A DNA stretch of 64,000 bases from Micromonospora sonchi (GTDB lineage: Bacteria; Actinomycetota; Actinomycetes; Mycobacteriales; Micromonosporaceae), in NCBI RefSeq assembly GCF_014646235.1, contig NZ_BMNB01000023.1, positions 1-64,000 on the forward strand, in the 5' to 3' direction. Positions within the stretch are counted from its first letter, which is position 1, and every line of letters begins with the position of its first letter. This document shows, piece after piece, positions 7,963-16,793 of the stretch. The notes beneath the pieces are model-generated. The model did not search any database, was not told the DNA's origin, and saw nothing but the letters and a program-made list of their open reading frames with translations. The position numbers were made by a program, and so were the translations under genes.

Positions 7963-8223
7963 GTGAGCGCGGCACAGATCATCGCGCAGTTGACCGCCGC
8001 ATCGCGGAAGCTGGAAGAGGCGCAGGCCCAGATCGCGGCAGCGCGGCAGAACGTCGGCGAGGCGCGGCAACTCACCGCCGGTGCTTTGCAGGGCAGCTCG
8101 GGCCAGCTCACCTCGCAGTTCGATTCTTTGATCGAGGTCATCGGGCAGGTCGGCACCCGACCTGCCGCCGTCAAGGAGCAGGTCCACGCCACGATCGCCA
8201 AGGTCCAAGCCCTGGGAAACTAG
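7963..8223 (+). CDS. Small helical protein, DUF6244-like
   Basis: An 86-residue protein starting at GTG 7963 after an AGGGGAGG ribosome site. Almost entirely helical (SAAQIIAQLTAASRKLEEAQAQIAAARQNVGEARQLTAGALQGS), ending in VKEQVHATIAKVQAL. It resembles short coiled-coil proteins of Micromonosporaceae grouped as DUF6244, a match made from memory of the pattern only. Upstream are a CACAC-TTC-GTGTG inverted repeat (7919-7931) and two TTGATC motifs. It is followed by two more small genes, then hsdM. Confidence 0.65.
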   Translation: MSAAQIIAQLTAASRKLEEAQAQIAAARQNVGEARQLTAGALQGSSGQLTSQFDSLIEVIGQVGTRPAAVKEQVHATIAKVQALGN

Positions 8224-8408
8224 ACGGGGGTGGTGGCAGCGCAACAAGTCACTCACCCGTTAAGCTCCGGCCCTCGACGCCCACAGGCCCGAACGTCACG
8301 CCTGCCTCCGAAGCACGACGCAGCGCGGACCAGTCAAAACAGGACCGGCCACCGCGTCGGGAGCGGGTCAGCGCCGAGGAGGTCGGTTTCGCGACAGCCT
8401 CTCTCGCG

Positions 8409-8558
8409 GTGGCCTGGTCGGCGATTTCCGAGTTCATCCCGGTGCTACCGAAGGCGATCGGCGGCACAGTGTTGGCTGCCGCAGCGGCTGTCAGCGCAGC
8501 CAAGGCCTTGCGAGACAAGAGAACTGAGAAGCGAAAGGGCGACAATGAAGATCGATGA
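8409..8558 (+). CDS. Small membrane protein with unclear start
   Basis: This reading frame encodes a hydrophobic helix pair (AWSAISEFIPVLPKAIGGTVLAAAAAVSAAKAL) with a charged tail (RDKRTEKRKGDNEDR). The frame is open back to 7959 and also encodes RERVSAEEVGFATASL ahead of the helix, but it has no ATG or GTG before 8409. The GTG at 8409 gives only 49 residues and no good ribosome site. The other possibility is that translation starts at GTG 8233 in the +1-shifted frame and that a frameshift has broken the gene. Its stop overlaps the next gene by 14 bases. Confidence 0.35.
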   Translation: MAWSAISEFIPVLPKAIGGTVLAAAAAVSAAKALRDKRTEKRKGDNEDR

Positions 8559-8985
8559 CCGGGTTGAGTCGCTGGTAAGGGACACGATCCATGCAGCGGT
8601 GATCCGCGATTCGCAACGGCTTGAGGAGCAACTGCTTGCCCTGGCCGATGACGAGACGACGCGCAAGGCCCTTGAGCTGACCCTTGCACTGCTCTACTTC
8701 CTGATCGTGGACATACACGGACACAAGCCGAGCGACGCCGAGGTGGAAGCCACGGCTGCCGGCGTTGTCCAAGCCGAGGCTTGGGCGCAGCTCAACCCGG
8801 AGGAGACCGTGCGTTTCCACCAGCGGTTGATGAACGGCCAACCTGTCACAGGCAGCCTTTCGACCGAGAACCTGATCATCATCTCCTTCGTCTCGGTGGC
8901 CAACCTCCTGTCATCATGCCGCCGGGACGACGAGGAGTGGTGGAACTACCTCGACCGCGCGGAGGCGGCCCTCGAAGCAGCCTGA
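8545..8985 (+). CDS. Hypothetical protein
   Basis: A 146-residue acidic, helical protein that I do not recognise. It begins MKIDDRVESLVRDTIHAAVIRDSQ, has a mid-section (ALELTLALLYFLIVDIHG) that is hydrophobic but probably buried rather than membrane-spanning, and ends in DDEEWWNYLDRAEAALEAA. The ATG at 8545 overlaps the preceding small membrane frame. A gap of 179 bases separates it from hsdM, so it may be the last gene of the GntR-downstream unit and not part of the restriction operon. Confidence 0.6.
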   Translation: MKIDDRVESLVRDTIHAAVIRDSQRLEEQLLALADDETTRKALELTLALLYFLIVDIHGHKPSDAEVEATAAGVVQAEAWAQLNPEETVRFHQRLMNGQPVTGSLSTENLIIISFVSVANLLSSCRRDDEEWWNYLDRAEAALEAA

Positions 8986-9164
8986 CGGGCAATCTGTAAT
9001 CGCTGAGTGGAGGCCGAGCCCTCGGACCCGCCCACGGCCATCCTGATCGCAGAAAGGGACTCTCGGGTGGATGCCGGTGGCGATCCCACCCGAAATAGGG
9101 TGGCCAGCAGACACACTGCGGCCTTCGGGTCGCCACCCTCTGACGAGCAAGGACACCCCGACTG

Positions 9165-10742
9165 ATGGCAGTGACCCAGCAGGAGATCGAGAACCGGCTG
9201 TGGGCCGCCGCCGACGAGCTGCGCGTGGCGATACCCGAAGCGCAATACTCCTCGGTTGTCTTCCCGCTGATGTTCTGGAAGTACCTGTCCGACACCTGGG
9301 ACCACCACCACCAGGAGTTCCTGGACGACAACAAGGAGCAACTGAACGACCTCTCCGCCGAGGAAGCCCACGAGATCGAGTACCGCGACTACCAGTCGTT
9401 CGAGATCCCGTTCATCCACCCCGGCACCGTCCAGCAGCGTCGCGCCTCCTGGTCGTCCATCCTCGCCACCATTACCCAGCCCGGCCTCGGTCAACGCGTC
9501 CGCGCTTCCCTGCAAGCCATCGAGACGGCCAACCCTGACAAGTTCTCCCGCCTGTTCGGCTCCATGACCTGGACCTCAGAAGAGGTGCTGTCAGGTGAGG
9601 TGTTGGCGGCGGTCATGAAGGCGATGGACCGCACCCCGAAGATGCACGAGGGCAATATGTCCCACGACGTGCTCGGTGGGGCGTACGAGTACCTACTGAA
9701 GCGGTTCTCTGACGGGTCTGGCACCCGCGCCGGCCAATTTTTCACCCCTCGCGAGGTCGTCGAGCTGATCGTCGAAATCCTGGCCCCCAAGAACCACGAG
9801 TCGGTGTACGACCCGACCTGCGGGTCGGGTGGCATGCTCATCGCCTCCGCGAACCTCCTGAAGGCCCACGGCGGGCGTGGCTACACGCTCCGCTTGTATG
9901 GGCAGGAGGCCGTAGCGGACACCGCCGGTGTGGCACGCATGAACCTCTTCATGCACAACCTCACTCGGTTCAAGGTCGAGGTCGGCGACACATTGAAGGA
10001 CCCGCGCTTCACTAAGCCGGACGGGTCCATCGCGCAGTTCGATGTGATCGTCGCCAACCCGCCCTACAGCTTGAAGTGGAAACCTTGGGCCAAGGATCCG
10101 CGTGCCATCGGCGGTGTCGCCCCGCAGTCGTCGGCGGACTGGGCGTTCGTCCAGCACATGATCGCGTCGATGGACCCGAAGAAGGGGCGCGCCGGCGTCG
10201 TCCTACCCCACGGCGTCCTCTTCAGAGGCGGCCAGGAAGCAGCCATCCGCCAGCGCGTCCTAGACGACGACCTGCTCGAAGCGGTCATCGGCCTGCCTCC
10301 CAACCTCTTCTACAACACCACCATCCCCACGGCGATCCTGGTGTTCCGTGCACCCGGCGCCAAGGCCCCGGAGCGGCAGGACGGCGTACTGTTTATCGAC
10401 GCCTCCAAGCGGTTCATCAAGGCCAAGAAGCGCAACATCCTCACCGACGCCGACATCGCCGACGTCGTAACCGCCTACCGCTCCAGCTTCGACGCCGACG
10501 GCCACCCGGCAGATCCCGACGGAGAAAACGGCCTCTCGGCGCGTTTTGTCCTCAGCATCGAGATCGTGGCGAACGGGTACGACCTCAACATCGGCCGCTA
10601 CATCAGGCAGGCCACCGCCGAGGCCGAAGACCTCGACACCCTCATCGACGCCTACAACATCGCAAGAGCCGAACGACAGAAGGCCGAGCAGCACATGCTC
10701 GCCATCCTTGCGGACGCTGGGATTAAGGGATTCGATGAGTGA
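9165..10742 (+). CDS. hsdM: Type I restriction-modification DNA methyltransferase (M subunit)
   Basis: A 525-residue N6-adenine methyltransferase. The N-terminal HsdM helical domain (residues 5-140, IENRLWAAADELR..YSSVVFPLMFWKYLSD) is followed by the SAM-binding motif DPTCGSGGML at 216-225 and the catalytic NPPY at 298-301. Together with HsdS it forms the M2S1 methylase and, with HsdR, the restriction complex. The length is typical. Its stop overlaps the hsdS start by eight bases, so M and S are translationally coupled. Confidence 0.97.
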   Translation: MAVTQQEIENRLWAAADELRVAIPEAQYSSVVFPLMFWKYLSDTWDHHHQEFLDDNKEQLNDLSAEEAHEIEYRDYQSFEIPFIHPGTVQQRRASWSSILATITQPGLGQRVRASLQAIETANPDKFSRLFGSMTWTSEEVLSGEVLAAVMKAMDRTPKMHEGNMSHDVLGGAYEYLLKRFSDGSGTRAGQFFTPREVVELIVEILAPKNHESVYDPTCGSGGMLIASANLLKAHGGRGYTLRLYGQEAVADTAGVARMNLFMHNLTRFKVEVGDTLKDPRFTKPDGSIAQFDVIVANPPYSLKWKPWAKDPRAIGGVAPQSSADWAFVQHMIASMDPKKGRAGVVLPHGVLFRGGQEAAIRQRVLDDDLLEAVIGLPPNLFYNTTIPTAILVFRAPGAKAPERQDGVLFIDASKRFIKAKKRNILTDADIADVVTAYRSSFDADGHPADPDGENGLSARFVLSIEIVANGYDLNIGRYIRQATAEAEDLDTLIDAYNIARAERQKAEQHMLAILADAGIKGFDE

Positions 10743-12010
10743 CCCGACGAACAACTGCCGGGCAGTTGGTGCCCAGGAGGATTGGGCTCGCGCACCTCTC
10801 TCGCGGTTTCTCACACCGAACGTGGAGGTCGTCGATGTGGACCCGGATCAGATTTATCCGATTGTGGGAATCCTAAATAGAGGGAGGGGGCTGCTTTACC
10901 GCGATCCCGTCGCAGGAAGCTCTACAGCATACAAGACGCTCAATCGGATCGGGCCTGCCGTGCTCATCTACAGCCGGCTCAAGGCATTCGAAGGCGCGGT
11001 CACGGTTACCCCCGACGACCTGCCTGAATCCTTCGCCTCCCAGGAGTTTCCTACCTTCGCCTTCGCGCCTGATGCGTACCCTGACTTTTTCCGCATCCTT
11101 GCCACGACGCAGAGCATGTGGGATGCACTCCAGGGCGCATCCAAGGGGATGGGCGGCAGGCGTGAGCGGGTAAAACCCGCAGACTTTCTCAATATCATCA
11201 TGGACATTCCGCCGATGCCCGTTCAGAAGCTGATCGTATCAGAAGCTGATCGTAAAGGTCATCGGTGCGGTCGACGACCAGATCGCAGCACTCAACACCG
11301 AATCCAAGGGGCTGGAGGGGATTCTGGAATCTCTGCGCTCAGACTTGCCAGAGGCGGATCATCAGCCCATCGGTGACATATTGCTGGGGATCGACAACGG
11401 CAAGAGCGCCCAATCTGCAGGAGAGGCTACTCCTGCGGACGAGTACCGAATCCTGAAGAGCAGCGCCGTGCAGCGCGGTTGGTTCAAGCCTTCTGAGGCA
11501 AAGGCGCTGGCAGAGGGTGTCACATTTTCGCCCAGTCATTTTGTGAAGAACGGGGACCTGCTCATCACGCGGGCAAACACGCCGGAGCGCGTGGGCTTCG
11601 TTGCCATCGCAAGAGATGTCCACAAGGGGACGGTCCTGAACGATATGATGTGGCGACTTCGCGTGGACGAGTCCCGCGTTTCCACAAACTACCTTGAGCA
11701 TGCTTTATCATCACGCGAACTGCGAACACGAATCTCTGGTACGTCCGGCGGAACTAGCAAGTCGATGGTCACAATCAACAAACGCGCTTTCGGCGCTGTT
11801 CGGGTGTCCATTCCGCCGCTTCCTGAGCAAGGTGAGTACGTTCGACGATGCGAGGCCGTAGTCGGGTTAATCATCGCCACCCGCGCTGAGGAGGCCCGTC
11901 TTCGTGAGGTCCGGACGACTCTGCTGTCCGGGCTGTTGGATCGCACCATCAACATCGAGTCCGCCGATTTTGGAGGCCTGATCCGTGGGGAAGGGCATTC
12001 GGGAGCGTGA
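10735..12010 (+). pseudogene. hsdS: Type I restriction specificity subunit, frameshifted by a 16-bp tandem duplication
   Basis: The reading frame from ATG 10735 encodes the first target-recognition domain (about 165 residues). A directly repeated 16-mer (11224-11239 and 11240-11255, CAGAAGCTGATCGTAT/A) then adds one extra base modulo three, giving a stop at 11374-11376. Removing one copy restores a continuous frame: PVQKLIVKVIGAVDDQIAALNTESKGLEGILESL joins the central conserved helix to the second recognition domain, running to 12010 and ending in EARLREVRTTLLSGLLDRTINI. The full-length product would be about 420 residues, normal for HsdS. The second half could be made separately from TTG 11345. 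It is either inactivated or phase-variable. Confidence 0.85.
11224..11255 (+). repeat. 16-bp tandem duplication inside hsdS
   Basis: Two adjacent 16-base units differing only at the last base (T versus A). Since 16 is not a multiple of three, the number of units decides whether the two halves of hsdS are in frame, as in slipped-strand phase switches. Confidence 0.95.
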
Positions 12011-15000
12011 GTTCCAGAACCTGGTGATCCAGTGGTCCCTCCCGATGGGCTGGCGTTTCACAGCGGGCAGGTCGCTGTCGCGCGAGACGACGCAGACGGT
12101 GGTCGCCGGCCATCTGCGGGACGCCATCGTCCGACTCAACCCTGGGGTGATCGACGGGTTCGACGTGGACGTGGTGGTCGAGGAGATCATCGCCACGGTC
12201 AACGCTGTTGAGGGCGGGCTGGTGCGGGCCAACGAGCAGGTCCTGCACCTGCTGCGCGGGCAGAAGGAGTTCCGGGACGCCGACGGCGTCTGGCACGCCC
12301 TGAAGATCATCGACCTCGCGCAGCCGACCGCTAACACGCTGGTCGTGTCGGACGAGGTGACGATTACCGTCCCCGGCAAGACCTCCCGCCGGTTCGATCT
12401 CGTGTACTGGGTCAACGGGCTGCCCCTGGTGGTGGTCGAGGTGAAGTCACCGACCGCGAAGTCCGGGTGGGCCAAGGCCGCCCGCGAGATCAACGACGTG
12501 TACGCCGCGGAGTACCCGTGGTTCTTCACGCCCAACATTTTCGCGATCGCCTCCGATGGGCTGAAGCTGCGGTTCGGTGCCGTTGGCTCGCCGCTGAACC
12601 TGTGGCAGCCGTTCCGGTCCACCGCCGACGACGAAAACCTGTCCGGGCAGGCTGACGTGCAGCGCTCCGTTGAACTGCTGCTCAACCCGGCGACCATCCT
12701 GGACATGCTGGCGAACTTCACCCTTTTCGACACCGCCGGTGGTGGGGTGGACCGGAAGTATCTGCCCCGCTATCCGCAGATGGAAGCCGCCCACCTGATT
12801 CACAAGCGGGTCCTGGCCGGTGGCCGGAAGGGCTTGATCTGGCACCACCAGGGCAGCGGGAAGACGTTGCTGATGGTGTTCGCCGCCTCGCTGCTGCTGA
12901 CCGACACCCGTACCGAGTCGCCCACGATCATCCTGCTCTCGGACCGGACGCAGCTCGTCCGACAGACCTCCGGAGTGTTCACCTCCGCGCTGGGCGACGC
13001 CTACTTCCACCAGCCCGCCACCAGCCAGGAACTGCGTTTCCTGCTGGCCCTCAACACGCGCGGCGTCATCTCCACGACCGTGCACAAGTTTGCCGACGCC
13101 GGCAAGGACCTGTCGACCCGCGACAACATCATCGTGTTGGTCGACGAGGCACACCGTACCCAGGCAGTCAGGTCGAAGTCCCTGGCCGGGCAGATGCGCG
13201 CGGCGCTGCCCAACGCGAGGTTCTTCGGCATGACCGGCACTCCGCTCCGCAACCTCGCCACCGACACCTTCGCCCTCTTCGGTGACGAGGCCGACCCGGA
13301 CCGGGTGCTGCACCGGTACTCGGTGTCGAGGTCTCTGCGGGACGAGGCGACCGTCCCGGTGATGCTGGACCCGCACCCGGTCTCGTTCGAGATGAACGAC
13401 CAGGAGTTGCAGGCCGAGTTCGACCAGTTCGCCGACGAGTTCGACCTCGACGACCCGGATCGTGAGGCGCTGTCCCGCAAGTTCGGGCGGCTCACGTCGG
13501 TGTTTGCCAACCCCGACCGCATTCACACGGTCTGCCAGGACATCGTGGATCACTACCTGGCCGGCGCCTACCGCAACGGTCTCAAGGCCCAGGTCGTCGC
13601 CTACAACCGCGAGCTGGCCGTGGCGTACACGGACAAGCTCAACGAGCTGTTGGCCGGTTACGAGGCGTCACAGGTGCTCGCGGAGGTCGGGAAGCACGAC
13701 GGAATCACCGCCGAGGTGAACATCTCCGTCTCGGACGGCAAGGACGAAGACCCCGCCATGCGGCCGTTCCGACTCTCCGAAGCCGAGGAGGAGGAGCAGA
13801 AGCGGCGGTTCCTCACCCCGGACGACCCGCTGTGCTTTCTCGTGGTGACCGCGAAGCTGATGACCGGCTTCGACGCCCCCAACGAGGGCGTCCTCTACCT
13901 GGACAAGCCGCTGAAGGCGCACACCCTGTTCCAGACGATCACCCGCCCGAACCGCACCTGGGTGTCCCCGACCGGGTTCGTGAAGACCTCCGGCGTGGTC
14001 GTGGACTACATCGGCCTGGCCGAAGAGGTCCAGCGTGCCGTCACCGACCCCACCCCGGCAGGGGCCGGCAAGGGCGGCGGGTTCGTCACCGACCTGTCCG
14101 AGCTGGTCGCCGACTTCCGCACCACCTTCGCCCGCATCGAAGACCTCCTCACCGACGCGGACGACCTGGACCTCACCGTCCACGGCTACCAGTCCGTACG
14201 AGCCATCAACATCTTCCTGGACGCCAACCCCGGCGCCGCCGAGGTGTTCGCCAAGGACTACCGGCTGCTGGCCCGCCTGTACCCGCTGATCAACACCGAC
14301 AAGCGGATCGCCAAGTACCGAGACGGCTTCGGGCTGTTCGGGTCCGTGTACACGACCCTGTTCAAGAAGTCCTCAGACGAGGAGCGGAAGGAGCGGCTGG
14401 CCGAGCTGGGGCCGATGGTCCTGGAAATCATCAACGCCCACGTCCACTCCTTCACCGTGGTCGCCACCCACGAAGAGCCCCTCGTCCTGGACGCCCAGGG
14501 CATCACCATCCTCAAAGAGCTGATGGCTCTCGTCCGCCCCAAGCCCGCCAAGGACGACGGCGAGGACAAGAAGCCACCGACCGCAGCCGAGATCCTCGAC
14601 CACATCAAGGCCGCCCTCGAGAAGGGTGTCGAGCCAGGGTCCGCGAAGTACACCGCCCTCGCGGAACGGATCAGGCTGCTGCGCGACCGGATCATCCAGA
14701 ACGCCCAGGACGCTCTGGACTTCCTCTCCGAAGCGTTGAGGATCGCCCGCGCCATCGTCAACGCCGAGAAGCACCCCAACGAAGCCGTCGTCGTCCTGGA
14801 CGACGACCACGTAGGCGTCCTGTCGCGGATCATCCACGACCACGCACCGCCCGGCCTCACCGTCACCGAACGGAACCTGGCCGAGGAGATCGACCAGGTC
14901 GTCACCCGAACCCTCGCCCAGACATGGGACAACGCAGACGCCCGCAACCGAGGCGTCCGCCGCGCCACCGCCGCCGTCTTCCGCCGCTACATGTTGAAGC

Positions 15001-15062
15001 CGGTAGGAGAGCCGTACGACTCCACTGTCGCCTACATCGAAGCCCACTACCTCGTCGACTAA
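11985..15062 (+). CDS. hsdR: Type I restriction endonuclease, R subunit
   Basis: A 1025-residue protein starting at GTG 11985, overlapping the end of hsdS by 26 bases. The N-terminal PD-(D/E)XK nuclease includes D138 and E152-V-K154 (VVVEVKSP). The SF2 translocase motor follows: Walker A QGSGKT near 289-294, VDEAH at 386-390, TGTP at 417-420, and further helicase motifs (TRPNRTW, VDYIGLAEEV). The C-terminal helical region binds the methylase. All catalytic motifs look intact, so restriction potential depends on the state of hsdS. Confidence 0.96.
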   Translation: MGKGIREREFQNLVIQWSLPMGWRFTAGRSLSRETTQTVVAGHLRDAIVRLNPGVIDGFDVDVVVEEIIATVNAVEGGLVRANEQVLHLLRGQKEFRDADGVWHALKIIDLAQPTANTLVVSDEVTITVPGKTSRRFDLVYWVNGLPLVVVEVKSPTAKSGWAKAAREINDVYAAEYPWFFTPNIFAIASDGLKLRFGAVGSPLNLWQPFRSTADDENLSGQADVQRSVELLLNPATILDMLANFTLFDTAGGGVDRKYLPRYPQMEAAHLIHKRVLAGGRKGLIWHHQGSGKTLLMVFAASLLLTDTRTESPTIILLSDRTQLVRQTSGVFTSALGDAYFHQPATSQELRFLLALNTRGVISTTVHKFADAGKDLSTRDNIIVLVDEAHRTQAVRSKSLAGQMRAALPNARFFGMTGTPLRNLATDTFALFGDEADPDRVLHRYSVSRSLRDEATVPVMLDPHPVSFEMNDQELQAEFDQFADEFDLDDPDREALSRKFGRLTSVFANPDRIHTVCQDIVDHYLAGAYRNGLKAQVVAYNRELAVAYTDKLNELLAGYEASQVLAEVGKHDGITAEVNISVSDGKDEDPAMRPFRLSEAEEEEQKRRFLTPDDPLCFLVVTAKLMTGFDAPNEGVLYLDKPLKAHTLFQTITRPNRTWVSPTGFVKTSGVVVDYIGLAEEVQRAVTDPTPAGAGKGGGFVTDLSELVADFRTTFARIEDLLTDADDLDLTVHGYQSVRAINIFLDANPGAAEVFAKDYRLLARLYPLINTDKRIAKYRDGFGLFGSVYTTLFKKSSDEERKERLAELGPMVLEIINAHVHSFTVVATHEEPLVLDAQGITILKELMALVRPKPAKDDGEDKKPPTAAEILDHIKAALEKGVEPGSAKYTALAERIRLLRDRIIQNAQDALDFLSEALRIARAIVNAEKHPNEAVVVLDDDHVGVLSRIIHDHAPPGLTVTERNLAEEIDQVVTRTLAQTWDNADARNRGVRRATAAVFRRYMLKPVGEPYDSTVAYIEAHYLVD

Positions 15063-15185
15063 GGAGGTATGACGTCTCGGCAACCTGTTCACCGAAACTC
15101 CTTGCACGACTTGGAGGAGGTCGGATCTCTACCATTCAGTCAGGTAGCCGACACACACGTGGCCAGTTGACCTTCAGTCGGTACC

Positions 15186-15521
15186 GTGCCGACGGTGCAA
15201 ACGCTCACATTGAAGGCTGGCAGCCTAGGTCGCCCTTGGCACGCAGCCCACATACTCCTGTCGATCTTGACCGTCGGCTGGTGGCTTCCGATCTACGGCG
15301 TCCACGTCCTTGTATCAGTTATCTCGCGTCCGACAGTTCAGTTGGAGGTGCCCAGTGGGCATCGTGTCGAGTACCGCGACGGTTGGCCCAACGTCCTCGG
15401 ACCTGAGGAATACCTGGAGCCGAGGAGCATCCGTGAGAGGGCAGCGATCATCGCAGGTTATCTGTCGCCTGTGTTGATCATCACGGCGATCGTCATCGGC
15501 CTGACCATCAGAGCCAACTGA
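15186..15521 (+). CDS. Small two-helix membrane protein
   Basis: A 111-residue protein from GTG 15186. Two membrane segments are visible: AAHILLSILTVGWWLPIYGVHVLVSVI (about 19-45) and AAIIAGYLSPVLIITAIVIGLTI (about 86-108), with a soluble loop containing VEYRDGWPNVLGPEEY. I do not recognise the family. The first segment resembles short membrane proteins with a TxGWWLP-type motif. It lies between hsdR and the kinase/cold-shock gene, possibly as part of the same defence-type cluster. Confidence 0.6.
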   Translation: MPTVQTLTLKAGSLGRPWHAAHILLSILTVGWWLPIYGVHVLVSVISRPTVQLEVPSGHRVEYRDGWPNVLGPEEYLEPRSIRERAAIIAGYLSPVLIITAIVIGLTIRAN

Positions 15522-15595
15522 CCGAAAGACGATGCTCGCGCGGAGGCAAGGCCAAAGCAGCGTGCGCCAGCGATCCGGCTAGACGTCAGCATGGA

Positions 15596-16741
15596 ATGGG
15601 CAGAAAAGTGACCGTGGATGTTCTCAACGAGAGATACCGCTTGATCGAGCTCGTTGGCGAGGGAGGCATGGGACAGCTTTGGAGGGCCCATGACGAGACC
15701 CTGGACCGGCATGTAGCCGTAAAGCTCATCTCGAATCTCTCCGAGGCACCTGAAGCAGCAGCGCGCCTACGCCGGGAGGCCCGATCGGCCGCACGTCTTA
15801 TCAGCCCGCACCTTGCAATCGTGCTGGATTATGGCCGAGACGCGAGAACAAGCAGAGATTACGTGGTATCCGAGTTCGTTCCTGGGCTCAACCTGCACCA
15901 GATCATTCGGAAAAGCGGTCCTCAAGAACCGAAGCAGGTGGCACGGTGGGCAGTTCAGATTTGCACAGCGCTTGACGTTGTTCACGGCGCCGGCGTTTAC
16001 CACCGCGACCTAAAACCGCACAACGTGATGCTCACTGCGGACGGACTGATAAAGCTGGTCGACTTTGGCATTGCTGCTTACGCCGAAGCTTCCGATTATA
16101 CGCGCATCACAATGTCCGGTTCCATTGTCGGATCCCCTGCGTACATGTCGCCGGAGCAGGTACTGAACGCACCCATTGATCATCGATCAGATTTTTACTC
16201 TCTTGGCTGCACTCTATACGAGCTACTTACTGGCAGAGCCCCTTTCGCTGGCACCCTTCCGGCCGTGCTCCTCGCGCACGCTCACACGCCAGCACCAGCC
16301 CCCAGCCTTATTCGAGCGGGAATTTCTCAGCAGTGGGACGACATCATCCTTACGTTGCTCGCCAAGGATCCGCTTCAACGCCCACAAAGCTCCGTAGCGC
16401 TCCGCCAAAAGCTGGAAGCCCTATTTGAGAATTACCCCACTATCCCACTTCGGCCGCAATCCCCCCGGCCAACATCAGCGGGGATCGCCCTCCCCGCGAA
16501 GATTAATCGACTTGACAAGCTTGAATTGCCCGGCGATGAAGTGACGACCGGACGAGTCAAGTGGTGGAATGACACGAAACGCTTCGGTTTCCTGACGCCC
16601 GACAAGCCCGGACCGGACGTTTTTGTGCACTACTCTATGCTTGCACCGGGATGCTACGGCCTGTTTGAGGGCCAGCGCGTATCCTTCCGGGTTGTGCAAC
16701 TGCAGAAAGGGCCCGGTGCGGAAGATGTAACGCCTATCTGA
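15596..16741 (+). CDS. Ser/Thr protein kinase fused to a cold-shock domain
   Basis: A 381-residue cytoplasmic protein. Residues 14-276 are a Hanks-type kinase with every catalytic element: glycine loop GEGGMG 21-26, K43 in VAVK, HRD 136-138 with N143, DFG 156-158, and SPE in the activation segment. There is no transmembrane helix and there are no PASTA repeats. After a proline-rich linker (277-317), residues 318-381 form a cold-shock domain (TGRVKWWNDTKRFGFLTP, DVFVHYS, EGQRVSFRVVQLQKGPGAEDV) with RNP1- and RNP2-like strands for RNA or ssDNA binding. Codon use is more AT-rich than in flanking core genes. A nucleic-acid-sensing kinase is a reasonable inference; no substrate is known. Confidence 0.9.
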   Translation: MGRKVTVDVLNERYRLIELVGEGGMGQLWRAHDETLDRHVAVKLISNLSEAPEAAARLRREARSAARLISPHLAIVLDYGRDARTSRDYVVSEFVPGLNLHQIIRKSGPQEPKQVARWAVQICTALDVVHGAGVYHRDLKPHNVMLTADGLIKLVDFGIAAYAEASDYTRITMSGSIVGSPAYMSPEQVLNAPIDHRSDFYSLGCTLYELLTGRAPFAGTLPAVLLAHAHTPAPAPSLIRAGISQQWDDIILTLLAKDPLQRPQSSVALRQKLEALFENYPTIPLRPQSPRPTSAGIALPAKINRLDKLELPGDEVTTGRVKWWNDTKRFGFLTPDKPGPDVFVHYSMLAPGCYGLFEGQRVSFRVVQLQKGPGAEDVTPI

Positions 16742-16793
16742 GGTCTCGAACTTGAAAGCCTTGACCAGTTCCGGCTGACCATCGGCCAGCTAG

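Noticed and set aside
13832..15406. 524-codon frame overlapping hsdR
   Set aside because: A shifted frame of hsdR composed of Arg/Pro/His runs; hsdR itself has intact motifs to its end.
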